Source: Acetoanaerobium sp041831635 | GTDB lineage: Bacteria > Bacillota > Clostridia > Peptostreptococcales > Filifactoraceae | Reading direction: 5' to 3' | Assembly: GCA_041831635.1 (NCBI GenBank) | Contig: JBHASY010000128.1 | Span: 1 to 15,729 of the forward strand | Length of the DNA: 15,729 nucleotides | Shown: positions 1 through 6,921 of the stretch, in pieces | How positions within the stretch are numbered: the stretch's first letter is position 1 | Layout: each line of letters starts with the position of its first letter | Notes under the pieces: generated by a model | The model's database searches: none | What the model was told of the DNA's origin: nothing | Seen by the model: the letters and a program-made list of their open reading frames with translations, nothing else | Position numbers and translations under genes: made by a program

Positions 1-205
1 AAAGAATTTAGTTGCATGTCAGATTCATATGAAAATCGTTTTCTTGAATATTTTAATAAATTTATTCAAAAAAATATATAAAATATTCATAGTTATTCAA
101 ATTTTCACGAATATTTAACCATTATTGAAAATACTATTTTTCTTTTTCTTAAATTCTGTTATATTATGTGTAAAGTTTGTCTAATATTTAGCAAGGAGGG
201 ATAAT
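1..205. other. AT-rich leader upstream of the hydrogenase operon
   Basis: No gene is visible here. The stretch is very AT-rich and holds several copies of ATTCAA or ATTCAT, in both orientations, between 23 and 129, plus a small palindrome GAAAA-TCG-TTTTC at 31-43. It must contain the promoter of hydC, but no single -35/-10 pair stands out. Candidates are TTGAAA (125-130) with TTAAAT (149-154, 18-nt spacer), and a TATTAT box at 162-167 with only a poor -35. A clear ribosome binding site AAGGAGGG lies at 193-200. The end of the gene to the left lies outside the window. Confidence 0.5.
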
Positions 206-685
206 ATGCAAGAAACCACTTTAAACAAAGAGCTTTATGTTGAGTTAGCAGATTATATTGCTAATGTGGAGAACAAGGAAACCGCACTTATCGAAGTTCT
301 TCATAAGGCTCAAAATCTATTTGGATACATTCCAAAGGAAGTTCAACTATTTATAGGCGAAAAATTAGGAATACCTGCATCTAAGGTATTCGGTGTAGTA
401 AGCTTTTATTCTTACTTCACTACAGAACCTAAAGGAAAATATGCAATCAACGTATGTATGGGTACTGCGTGCTTTGTTAGAAAAGCTGATGCTTTACTTA
501 GGGAGCTTGAAAAGGTTCTATGTATTAAGCCAGGCGAAACTACTGAAAACAAAATGTACTCCATTGAAGCACTTAGATGTGTCGGAGCTTGTGGTTTAGC
601 CCCTGTCATTATGGTAAATGACGAAGTTTATGGAAAAGTAACTGTAGAAGATATTCCAAAAATACTTGCAAAATATTCCAATTAG
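206..685 (+). CDS. hydC: [FeFe]-hydrogenase subunit HydC (NuoE-like, [2Fe-2S] thioredoxin-fold)
   Basis: This is the small subunit of a multimeric NAD(H)-linked [FeFe]-hydrogenase, homologous to the 24-kDa NuoE subunit of complex I. It binds one [2Fe-2S] cluster and passes electrons between the flavin subunit and the rest of the complex in the cytoplasm. The 159 residues match the family length. An N-terminal helical part is followed by the thioredoxin-like domain with the four cluster cysteines: C84 and C89 in CMGTAC, C125 and C129 in CVGAC. The ATG follows AAGGAGGG (193-200) at good spacing. It is the first gene of a tight operon: hydB begins 16 nt after its stop, with its ribosome binding site at 685-693. 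The family call is very safe. The subunit name depends on the neighbouring hydB and hydA; standing alone it could equally be called NuoE. Confidence 0.93.
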   Translation: MQETTLNKELYVELADYIANVENKETALIEVLHKAQNLFGYIPKEVQLFIGEKLGIPASKVFGVVSFYSYFTTEPKGKYAINVCMGTACFVRKADALLRELEKVLCIKPGETTENKMYSIEALRCVGACGLAPVIMVNDEVYGKVTVEDIPKILAKYSN

Positions 686-701
686 GAAGGGGGACTAACA
701 T

Positions 702-2579
702 ATGAGTAAAATTGAATCTTTTAAAGCTTTACTGGATTTACAAGTTAAATATAAACCTGACTTAAAACTGAGAAAAGAAAACATTCAAGACACAGAATAC
801 AGAGAAATACTAGTATGTGGCGGAACAGGATGTATGTCCTCTAACAGCCAAAAACTAATCGATAATCTAAATTCAGAAATAAAAAAAGCAGGGCTGTCTG
901 ACAAAGTAAACGCTCACATCACAGGATGTTTCGGTTTTTGTGAACAAGGTCCGATAGTAAAAGTATTCCCTGATGACGTGTTTTATGTGCAAGTATCTCC
1001 TGAAGATGCTGCTGAAATAGTTAAAACTCACATTATAGAGGGAAAAAGAGTACATAGGCTTTTATATCAAGACCCTGATACTCATGAAAAAGTAAACACT
1101 CAGCATGAAATGTCTTTTTATAAAAAACAAAAACGTATTGCACTTAGAAATTGCGGTCTTATCAACCCTGAACTGATTTCAGAATACATTGCTCTTAGAG
1201 GTTATGAAGCTATCGGAAGATGTATAACTGAAAAAACTCCTCAGGACGTAATAGATGAGATAAAATTATCAGGTCTTAGAGGTAGGGGCGGTGGAGGTTT
1301 TTCTACCGGTCTTAAATGGGAATTTACCAAGAAACCTGTATCAGATATTAAGTATATAGTATGTAACGCTGACGAGGGCGACCCCGGTGCATTTATGGAT
1401 CGTTCCATACTGGAGGGCGACCCACATAGTATCATCGAGGCTATGGCGATAGCCGGATATGCCGTAGGAGCGTCAAAAGGTTTCGTGTATATTCGTGCCG
1501 AATATCCTCTTGCTATTAAGAGACTTCGTCACGCTATAAACGAAGCTAGAGAAGTTGGATTATTGGGAGATAATATATTAGGAACTAACTTTTCATTTGA
1601 TATAGAAATCAAATACGGTGCAGGAGCTTTCGTATGCGGAGAGGAAACCGCTCTTATTCACTCTATAGAGGGAAAACGTGGAGAACCTACTACAAAACCA
1701 CCGTTTCCTGCCGAAAGCGGACTTTGGGACAAACCTACCTGCGTTAATAATGTTGAAACACTTGCAAATGTTCCGGCAATATTATTAGAGGGAGCATCCT
1801 GGTTTAACTCTATCGGAAGTGAAACATCAAAGGGAACTAAAGTTTTTGCACTTGCCGGAAAAATTAACAACGTTGGTCTGGTTGAAGTTCCTATGGGAAT
1901 TACACTTAGAGAAATTATCTATGAAATAGGTGGAGGAATCAAAGACGGCAAAGAGTTCAAAGCTGTGCAGACAGGCGGTCCGTCAGGCGGATGTATTACA
2001 AAAGATCAGTTGGATGTTAAAATAGACTATGAATCACTGAACTCTATAGGTTCTATGATGGGTTCAGGCGGTATGATAGTAATGGACGAAGACAACTGTA
2101 TGGTTGATATAGCCAAATTCTACTTGGAATTCACTGTAGAAGAATCATGCGGAAAATGTACTCCATGTCGTGTAGGTAACAAGAGACTTCATGAAATGCT
2201 TACTAAGATTTCTGAAGGAAAAGGAACTATGGAAGATCTTGATGCTATGAGAAATCTTGCACAGACTATAAAAGACACTTCTCTTTGCGGTCTTGGTCAA
2301 ACTGCTCCAAACCCTGTACTATCTACTTTGAATTTCTTTGAAGATGAATATATAGCTCACGTTCAGGATAAGACTTGTCCTGCAGGAGCTTGTCAATCTC
2401 TTCTAAAATATATGATTGTTGAAGATAAATGTATTGGCTGTACTAAATGTTCTAAAGTCTGTCCTGTTTCATGTATCAGTGGAAAAGTTAAAGAAAAGCA
2501 CATGATAGATCAAACTCAATGTATCAAATGCGGTGCTTGCTTTAGTTCTTGTCCTGTGACTGCTATTACTAAAGGCTAA
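702..2579 (+). CDS. hydB: [FeFe]-hydrogenase subunit HydB (NuoF-like, FMN/NAD(H)-binding, ferredoxin tail)
   Basis: This is the flavin subunit that exchanges electrons with NAD(H) in the HydABC hydrogenase; in electron-bifurcating members it is thought to be central to coupling NADH and ferredoxin oxidation. Domains over 625 residues: an N-terminal thioredoxin-like [2Fe-2S] domain (C39, C44, C76, C80); the NuoF core with the glycine-rich nucleotide motif GLRGRGGGGF (191-200) and CNADEGDPGAF (221-231); a [4Fe-4S] site with C483, C486, C489 (ESCGKCTPC) and C529; then a C-terminal ferredoxin-like extension with C577/C580/C583/C587 and C607/C610/C613/C617 for two [4Fe-4S] clusters. A CPAGAC motif (559-564) precedes the extension. 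This fusion of NuoE-like end, NuoF core and ferredoxin tail is the HydB layout, not the complex I one. The ATG at 702 follows AGGAAGGGGG, and hydA starts 17 nt after the stop. A formate-dehydrogenase flavin subunit looks similar, but the adjacent HydA argues against that. Confidence 0.95.
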   Translation: MSKIESFKALLDLQVKYKPDLKLRKENIQDTEYREILVCGGTGCMSSNSQKLIDNLNSEIKKAGLSDKVNAHITGCFGFCEQGPIVKVFPDDVFYVQVSPEDAAEIVKTHIIEGKRVHRLLYQDPDTHEKVNTQHEMSFYKKQKRIALRNCGLINPELISEYIALRGYEAIGRCITEKTPQDVIDEIKLSGLRGRGGGGFSTGLKWEFTKKPVSDIKYIVCNADEGDPGAFMDRSILEGDPHSIIEAMAIAGYAVGASKGFVYIRAEYPLAIKRLRHAINEAREVGLLGDNILGTNFSFDIEIKYGAGAFVCGEETALIHSIEGKRGEPTTKPPFPAESGLWDKPTCVNNVETLANVPAILLEGASWFNSIGSETSKGTKVFALAGKINNVGLVEVPMGITLREIIYEIGGGIKDGKEFKAVQTGGPSGGCITKDQLDVKIDYESLNSIGSMMGSGGMIVMDEDNCMVDIAKFYLEFTVEESCGKCTPCRVGNKRLHEMLTKISEGKGTMEDLDAMRNLAQTIKDTSLCGLGQTAPNPVLSTLNFFEDEYIAHVQDKTCPAGACQSLLKYMIVEDKCIGCTKCSKVCPVSCISGKVKEKHMIDQTQCIKCGACFSSCPVTAITKG

Positions 2580-2596
2580 GAAGGGGTGATTACAGT

Positions 2597-4330
2597 ATGG
2601 TAAATGTTAATATAAATGGAAAAGATGTAAAAGTACCGGCAGGTTCTACGATACTTGAAGCCGCTAAAGCGCTGAATATCAAAATCCCTACCTTATGTCA
2701 CCTTGATCTTCATGACATAAAGATGGTAAACCAAGCCGCATCATGCCGTGTGTGTGTAGTTGAGGTTGAAGGAAGAAGAAATCTCGCACCTGCCTGTGCT
2801 ACTCCGGTATCCGAGGGAATGAAAATAAAAACTGATACTCAAAAAGCAATAAGAGCAAGAAGAACGGTAGTTGAACTTTTGCTTTCCGACCATCCTAAAG
2901 ATTGTTTAATTTGTGATAAAAACACTAACTGTGAGCTTCAGACTCTTGCTGCCGACTTGGGAATAAGAGGAATAAAATACAAAGGTAAAATGTCTGAATA
3001 TCCTCTTGATAAAAGCAGTTATTCCATAGTTAGAAATATGGATAAGTGTGTACTTTGCAGAAGATGTGAAACCGTATGTAACAACGTTCAGTCAGTCAAC
3101 GTATTGTCAGCAGTTGGCAGAGGTTTTGACACTGTTGTAGGCACAGCTTTTGACCTGCCTATCCACGAAACTACCTGTACATTCTGCGGGCAATGTCTTG
3201 CAGTATGTCCTACAGCTGCACTTACTGAAGTAAACCAAACTCCTAAAGTATGGGATGCTCTAAACAGCAAAAAATATGTGGTAGTTCAGACTGCTCCCGC
3301 TGTCAGAGTTGCCCTTGGCGAAGAATTCGGTATGGATCCGGGAACTTTAGTTACCGGTAAGATGGTTGCCGCACTTAGAACACTTGGATTTGATAAGGTA
3401 TTTGACACGGATTTTGCTGCTGACCTTACTATCATGGAAGAAGCATCAGAGTTCGTTCATAGATTACAGCATGGCGGAAAACTTCCTATCCTTACAAGTT
3501 GTTGTCCGGGCTGGGTTAAGTTCTTTGAGCATCAGTTCAGTGATATGCTCGATATCCCGTCAAGCTGTAAATCTCCTCACGAAATGTTCGGAGCCATTGC
3601 TAAAACTTATTTATGCGAAAAGCTTGGTGTTAAGCCTGAAGATATGGTTGTAGTATCAGTAATGCCTTGCGTGGCTAAAAAATACGAATCCGCAAGACCC
3701 GAACTTGGTCATGGCGGAACCAAAGATGTCGATTTAGTAATAACTACAAGAGAACTGGCTCATATGATAAAAGAAGCAGGTATTAACTTTGCAGAGCTTG
3801 AAGATGATGAATTTGACAATCCTCTAGGCGAATCTACGGGAGCAGCCGTAATATTCGGAGCTACCGGAGGAGTTATAGAAGCGGCTCTTAGAAGCGCTTA
3901 CGAGTGGCTTACAAAAGAAACTCTTGAAAACGTTGAATTCGAATCTCTAAGAGGTCTTGAAGGTACTAAAGAAGCTACAGTAAATATCAACGGTCAGGAT
4001 ATAAAAATCGCAGTTACTCATGGACTTGGCAATGCCAGAGCCTTACTTGAAAAAATACGTGCCGGAGAAGCAGATTACCATGCTATAGAAATTATGGCTT
4101 GTCCGGGCGGATGTGTAGGTGGCGGTGGACAGCCTTATCATCATGGAGATTTATCAATAATTTCAAAGAGAACTGAGGGTATCTATACCGAAGACAGATC
4201 AAAAACTATCAGAAAATCTCATGAAAATCCTATGATAAAACAACTTTATGATGAGTTCTTAGGCGAACCGTATGGTCATAAAGCCCATGAATTACTTCAT
4301 ACTACTTATACAGCAAGACAAAAAATGTAG
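2597..4330 (+). CDS. hydA: [FeFe]-hydrogenase catalytic subunit HydA
   Basis: This is the catalytic subunit, reducing protons to H2 or oxidising H2 at the H-cluster. Domains over 577 residues: N-terminal [2Fe-2S] domain (C34, C50, C53, C67); His-Cys [4Fe-4S] site (H99, C103, C106, C112); two [4Fe-4S] ferredoxin motifs (C151/154/157/161 and C194/197/200/204); then the H domain. The three H-cluster signatures are intact: TSCCPGW (300-306), MPCVAKKYE (356-364) and EIMACPGGCVGGGGQP (498-513). By comparison with the Clostridium pasteurianum enzyme, C303, C358, C502 and C506 would hold the cluster, and C302 would be the proton-transfer cysteine. The PGGCVGGGGQP form and the adjacent hydC and hydB point to the NAD-linked, bifurcating (A3) class. 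There is no extra C-terminal [2Fe-2S] domain like that of Thermotoga HydA. The maturases HydE, HydF and HydG are not in the window. A terminator follows at 4378-4417. Confidence 0.96.
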   Translation: MVNVNINGKDVKVPAGSTILEAAKALNIKIPTLCHLDLHDIKMVNQAASCRVCVVEVEGRRNLAPACATPVSEGMKIKTDTQKAIRARRTVVELLLSDHPKDCLICDKNTNCELQTLAADLGIRGIKYKGKMSEYPLDKSSYSIVRNMDKCVLCRRCETVCNNVQSVNVLSAVGRGFDTVVGTAFDLPIHETTCTFCGQCLAVCPTAALTEVNQTPKVWDALNSKKYVVVQTAPAVRVALGEEFGMDPGTLVTGKMVAALRTLGFDKVFDTDFAADLTIMEEASEFVHRLQHGGKLPILTSCCPGWVKFFEHQFSDMLDIPSSCKSPHEMFGAIAKTYLCEKLGVKPEDMVVVSVMPCVAKKYESARPELGHGGTKDVDLVITTRELAHMIKEAGINFAELEDDEFDNPLGESTGAAVIFGATGGVIEAALRSAYEWLTKETLENVEFESLRGLEGTKEATVNINGQDIKIAVTHGLGNARALLEKIRAGEADYHAIEIMACPGGCVGGGGQPYHHGDLSIISKRTEGIYTEDRSKTIRKSHENPMIKQLYDEFLGEPYGHKAHELLHTTYTARQKM

Positions 4331-4377
4331 TATATTTAATTTAGATAACTTGCTTAAACCTCATAAATGATTCCCGG

Positions 4378-4417
4378 AGTCTCTCACTATCTTTTTTAAG
4401 GTAGTGAGAGGCTTTTT
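4378..4417 (+). terminator. Intrinsic terminator of the hydrogenase operon
   Basis: A 13-bp stem (4381-4393 with 4398-4410, one G-U pair) closes a TTTT loop and is followed by GCTTTTTG, the classic hairpin plus U-run. It lies 47 nt after the hydA stop, so transcription of hydC-hydB-hydA most likely ends here. Confidence 0.9.
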
Positions 4418-4432
4418 GTATCCCAAAAATAC

Positions 4433-4461
4433 TTTCAATTTTAATCACAGTGACGTATAAT
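4433..4461 (+). promoter_or_regulatory. Candidate promoter of the small membrane-protein gene
   Basis: A perfect -10 box TATAAT sits at 4456-4461. At 17-nt spacing the -35 position (4433-4438) reads TTTCAA, only half matching the consensus. The site lies between the hydA terminator and the next plus-strand gene, whose ATG is 54 nt downstream. This is where a promoter is needed, but the weak -35 leaves some doubt or suggests activation. Confidence 0.5.
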
Positions 4462-4515
4462 AAAAAGTACGTTTAGTGCGAATCTAAATTTCTAAACTAA
4501 GTAAGGAGGCTTGTT

Positions 4516-4842
4516 ATGAAATCTTTTTCTAAAATCTCAGGACTGCTGTTTATTGCTATAGGCATAGTGCTATTTTTAAACACTTTAGGGTATATAACTG
4601 TTAGTCTGTGGCAAATTATCGGAATATATTGGCCTTTGATACTTATATATATAGGGATCGCCGGACTTCTAAATCATAAAAATCCCCTGATAAATTCTTT
4701 AATTAGCTTTATCGGCCTTGCTTTTCTGGGAGATAATCTAGATTTATTTGATTTTAATGTGTTTGTATTTATTTATGATTTTTGGTCAATTATCCTCATA
4801 GTTTTAGGACTTAGCTTGCTCCTCAAATCTAACAAAAAATGA
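4516..4842 (+). CDS. Small membrane protein with LiaI/LiaF-type transmembrane domain
   Basis: This 108-residue protein is almost entirely hydrophobic, with about four predicted membrane segments (roughly residues 9-27, 31-50, 57-73 and 79-103) and a short basic tail ending KSNKK. The pattern of a GLLFIAIGIVLFLNTLG-type start, then W..WPLILIYIGI and a final IILIVLGLSLLL, resembles the LiaI/LiaF-like transmembrane domain (DUF5668 family). That family is found in cell-envelope stress proteins and many uncharacterised Firmicute proteins. The soluble C-terminal domain of LiaF is absent, so a role in envelope stress is only a guess. AAGGAGG at 4503-4509 supports the ATG start. The gene appears monocistronic. 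Its last 39 bp overlap, tail to tail, the end of the minus-strand MFS gene. Confidence 0.75.
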   Translation: MKSFSKISGLLFIAIGIVLFLNTLGYITVSLWQIIGIYWPLILIYIGIAGLLNHKNPLINSLISFIGLAFLGDNLDLFDFNVFVFIYDFWSIILIVLGLSLLLKSNKK

Positions 4843-6078
4843 TGCTATAAATGCCCCTACAGAAAACACCAGTATTATCAAAAATGCTTTTTCTGTAGGG
4901 ACTCCTTTTTGCAGATAAAATGCAATTAAAAAGTTTAAAATTCCACTTCCTATGAACTCCATAGTGTTTACTACGGAAGCTGCGACTCCGGAATTTTCGA
5001 TTTTATTCGCATTCTTTGAAGCTGTAAATGCTAAAAGATGAATCATAACTGCAATTCCGAGAAGAAAAAATATAACAGGTATTTGATTCACAGGAGGTCT
5101 GCCGGACTTTATTATCAAAAAATAAAACCAAAGTATGGAATATGCTCCCGTATAAAATAACAAACTTTTCTTATAGTCTCCTTTTAACAATCTGTCGGAA
5201 ATTGACATCACAGGAGAACCGGCAATAAATCCAAATGTAAAAAACACCACATATCCCGATGCCGCTACTTTCGTCATACCATATACACCTGTCAGGTAAT
5301 TCACAGCCCAAAGCCCCATCATCGATGTTATAGTAGACATCAAAAAGAAAATTATAAACATAGAAGGATAAGTCCCTCTAGTAGTCATCACTTCCCTAAG
5401 TGCCTTTGTAAAGCCTATAGCCTTGTGTATATTGCTCACATCTAATTCTTCGTCTCTCATTTTTTTTTCTTTCACAAAAAATAAAACTAAAATAAGTCCG
5501 AGTAAACTCAATATAGAAATAATATATAAGGTATTTTTTTCTCCTACAATTTTTATCAATAAAGCTAAAGGCAAAGTTCCCGCGAACATTCCCAGATTAG
5601 AAATAAATGCCATAAGTGTAGAAAGCTGTGAAAAATATACAGGTTTAAACCATAACGCCTGAACTTTCATTATAGATATTATTACAACCGAAGTACCTGC
5701 TCCTATACAAAATCTTGCTATCCAAGCAAAATTGTAACTGGTCGTCAGACTAAAAATCACAGACCCTAATAGGGTTAACGCTCCTCCTGCAATGTTTAGA
5801 GTTCTTACTCCCAGCTTATCTATCAATATACCCGACGGGATTTGAAATACGGCATATCCATAAAATGCCGCAGACGTCAGAAAAGAAAGTTCTGCTATAT
5901 CCATATCCAGTCTTTGCATTAAATAATCCGGCATAACTCCTATATACAGTCTTTGTATGAACACCAGTATCATATTCAGTACAAGAGTACCCCAAACTAT
6001 AAGTCCGTCCCTATTAGCTATAAATTTTTGTTTTATCCATCCTGTCGGTTTATAATCTATTTTACCGCTTTGCTTCAT
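4804..6078 (-). CDS. Major facilitator superfamily transporter
   Basis: This is a 424-residue polytopic membrane protein with the size and hydrophobicity pattern of a 12-segment MFS permease. A cytoplasmic N-terminus of about 25 polar residues comes first. The MFS motif A appears as GILIDKLGVRT (83-93) in the loop between segments 2 and 3. A polar central loop around KEKKMRDEELD separates the two halves. The first half resembles anion/sugar-acid type MFS carriers, but the substrate cannot be read from the sequence. I chose the ATG at 6078: AAGGTGAG lies 8 nt before it. The in-frame GTG at 6090 overlaps that same ribosome binding site and would need another. The gene stands alone: the yqeY terminator lies upstream of it and a converging gene overlaps its 3' end. 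A 12-bp inverted repeat sits inside the coding region at 4855-4900. Confidence 0.88.
   Translation of the reverse strand: MKQSGKIDYKPTGWIKQKFIANRDGLIVWGTLVLNMILVFIQRLYIGVMPDYLMQRLDMDIAELSFLTSAAFYGYAVFQIPSGILIDKLGVRTLNIAGGALTLLGSVIFSLTTSYNFAWIARFCIGAGTSVVIISIMKVQALWFKPVYFSQLSTLMAFISNLGMFAGTLPLALLIKIVGEKNTLYIISILSLLGLILVLFFVKEKKMRDEELDVSNIHKAIGFTKALREVMTTRGTYPSMFIIFFLMSTITSMMGLWAVNYLTGVYGMTKVAASGYVVFFTFGFIAGSPVMSISDRLLKGDYKKSLLFYTGAYSILWFYFLIIKSGRPPVNQIPVIFFLLGIAVMIHLLAFTASKNANKIENSGVAASVVNTMEFIGSGILNFLIAFYLQKGVPTEKAFLIILVFSVGAFIASFFVRFEEQAKS
4855..4910 (+). terminator. Possible terminator of the LiaI-like gene, inside the opposing MFS gene
   Basis: CCCTACAGAAAA (4855-4866) and TTTTCTGTAGGG (4889-4900) form a perfect 12-bp inverted repeat with a 22-nt loop, followed on the plus strand by ACTCC and then TTTTT (4906-4910). 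It begins 12 nt after the stop of the small membrane-protein gene. The U-run is 5 nt from the stem and the loop is long, so it is a weaker match to an intrinsic terminator than the others in this window. It lies wholly within MFS codons. Confidence 0.4.
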
Positions 6079-6130
6079 ATATATACTCACCTTTTATATC
6101 ATAAGATTTTAAAAAATATAGCGACTTTAT

Positions 6131-6155
6131 ATAAAAAAGAGGCCTGAGGCCTCTT
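6131..6155 (-). terminator. Intrinsic terminator after yqeY
   Basis: A GC-rich 8-bp stem AAGAGGCC/GGCCTCTT (6137-6144 with 6148-6155) has a 3-nt loop and continues on the minus strand into TTTTTATAT. It lies 8 nt beyond the yqeY stop and should end the mtaB-HIT-rpsU-yqeY transcripts. The promoter of the downstream MFS gene must lie within or just after it; no clear -35/-10 pair was found there. Confidence 0.88.
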
Positions 6156-6163
6156 AGTACTTG

Positions 6164-6607
6164 TTAACTTAGAAATTTCTTAGCTATTTCATTTATCCTT
6201 TTTCCATCAGCCCTGCCTTGTACTTTTGGCATAGCCAAGCCCATAATTTTGCCCATATCCTTCATAGTAGTAGCACCAATTTGACTTACTATCTCCTTAA
6301 TAATAGTCTCCAACTCATCATCTGTAAGCTGCTTTGGAAGATACTGAGTAAGTATATCTATCTCTTGCTCCGTCTGTGAAATTAAATCTTCTCTTTGTGC
6401 CTTTTTAAAATCCTCAAGTGCATCTTTTCTCTGCTTAACCTGTTTAGCTATAACTGCTAAAACATCTTCGTCAGAGAGTTCGACTCTTTCATCCACTTCT
6501 TTTTGTTTTACAGCAGAACGAATAAGAGTAATTACAGACTTTCTTATCTGTTCTTTATTTTTCATGGATTCTTTAAGGTCATCCATAAGCTTGTCCTTAA
6601 GAGTCAC
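6164..6607 (-). CDS. yqeY: GatB/YqeY domain-containing protein
   Basis: This is a 147-residue cytoplasmic protein of the YqeY family, related to the C-terminal tail domain of the GatB subunit of tRNA-dependent amidotransferase. The free-standing protein has no firmly established function; a tRNA-related role is inferred from the domain. The protein is a highly charged helical N-terminal half followed by the family signature near the C-terminus (MGKIMGLAMPKVQGRADGKR). The length is typical. The start is GTG at 6607, preceded by GAGGTG at suitable spacing. It begins only 15 nt after the rpsU stop, so the two are co-transcribed, the usual Firmicute arrangement. The terminator at 6131-6155 follows. 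Confidence 0.92.
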   Translation of the reverse strand: MTLKDKLMDDLKESMKNKEQIRKSVITLIRSAVKQKEVDERVELSDEDVLAVIAKQVKQRKDALEDFKKAQREDLISQTEQEIDILTQYLPKQLTDDELETIIKEIVSQIGATTMKDMGKIMGLAMPKVQGRADGKRINEIAKKFLS

Positions 6608-6622
6608 AGTATTTCACCTCTA

Positions 6623-6799
6623 CTATCTTTTCTTTTTCCTTGCTGCCTCAGCTTTTTTCTTTCTCTTAACACTTGGTTTATCGTAATGTTCTCTCTTTCT
6701 TACTTCAGACATCACACCTGAAAGAGCACACTGACGTTTAAATCTCTTAAGAGCACTGTCTAATGACTCATTCTCTTTAACCTTAATCTCTGTTGCCAT
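6623..6799 (-). CDS. rpsU: 30S ribosomal protein S21
   Basis: This small basic protein of the 30S subunit lies near the 3' end of 16S rRNA and takes part in mRNA selection at initiation. With the chosen start it has 58 residues, the normal Firmicute length: MATEIKVKENESLDSALKRF, a helical middle part, and a very basic tail (KRKKKAEAARKKKR). An upstream in-frame ATG at 6829 would add ten residues, but those codons are the purine-rich GGAGGGGAGGGATAAGGAA stretch that serves as ribosome binding site, so ATG 6799 is right. A good promoter lies upstream at 6886-6914, with a leader of about 80 nt that shows no structure I recognise. yqeY follows 15 nt later. Confidence 0.96.
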   Translation of the reverse strand: MATEIKVKENESLDSALKRFKRQCALSGVMSEVRKREHYDKPSVKRKKKAEAARKKKR

Positions 6800-6885
6800 T
6801 TCCTTATCCCTCCCCTCCATTACTAACACTGTTAATACAATATGGAGTTGTCAATCTATTGTTGGCTGGGCACTGATACTAGATT

Positions 6886-6914
6886 ATTATAAACTGAAAT
6901 TACCATTATTTCAA
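6886..6914 (-). promoter_or_regulatory. Housekeeping promoter of rpsU-yqeY
   Basis: On the minus strand TTGAAA (6914-6909), a 17-nt spacer and TATAAT (6891-6886) give a near-perfect sigma-A promoter between the HIT gene and rpsU. The predicted start of transcription is about 80 nt ahead of the rpsU ATG. A small inverted repeat TGAAAT/ATTTCA overlaps the -35 and spacer; it may be chance. Confidence 0.75.
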
Positions 6915-6921
6915 GAGTTTT

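Noticed and set aside
44..69. TTGAATA/TATTCAA as one inverted-repeat operator
   Set aside because: The 7-bp arms are 12 nt apart in very AT-rich DNA and are better treated as members of the scattered ATTCAA series.
1..205. A Rex operator (TTGTTAA-type palindrome) ahead of the hydrogenase operon
   Set aside because: NADH-sensing control by Rex would be sensible, but no TTGTTAA...TTAACAA-like site is present; the nearest TTTAACC at 114-120 has no partner arm.
3366..3653. A 95-codon plus-strand reading frame inside hydA
   Set aside because: It is in another frame of a gene whose H-cluster motifs are intact, lacks a ribosome binding site, and encodes nothing recognisable.
6079..6090. GTG at 6090 as start of the MFS gene
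   Set aside because: The GTG overlaps the AAGGTGAG ribosome binding site that serves ATG 6078, and no second site lies upstream.
6800..6829. A ten-residue N-terminal extension of S21
   Set aside because: The extra codons are the purine-rich ribosome binding region, and the resulting protein would be longer than the normal 57-58 residues.
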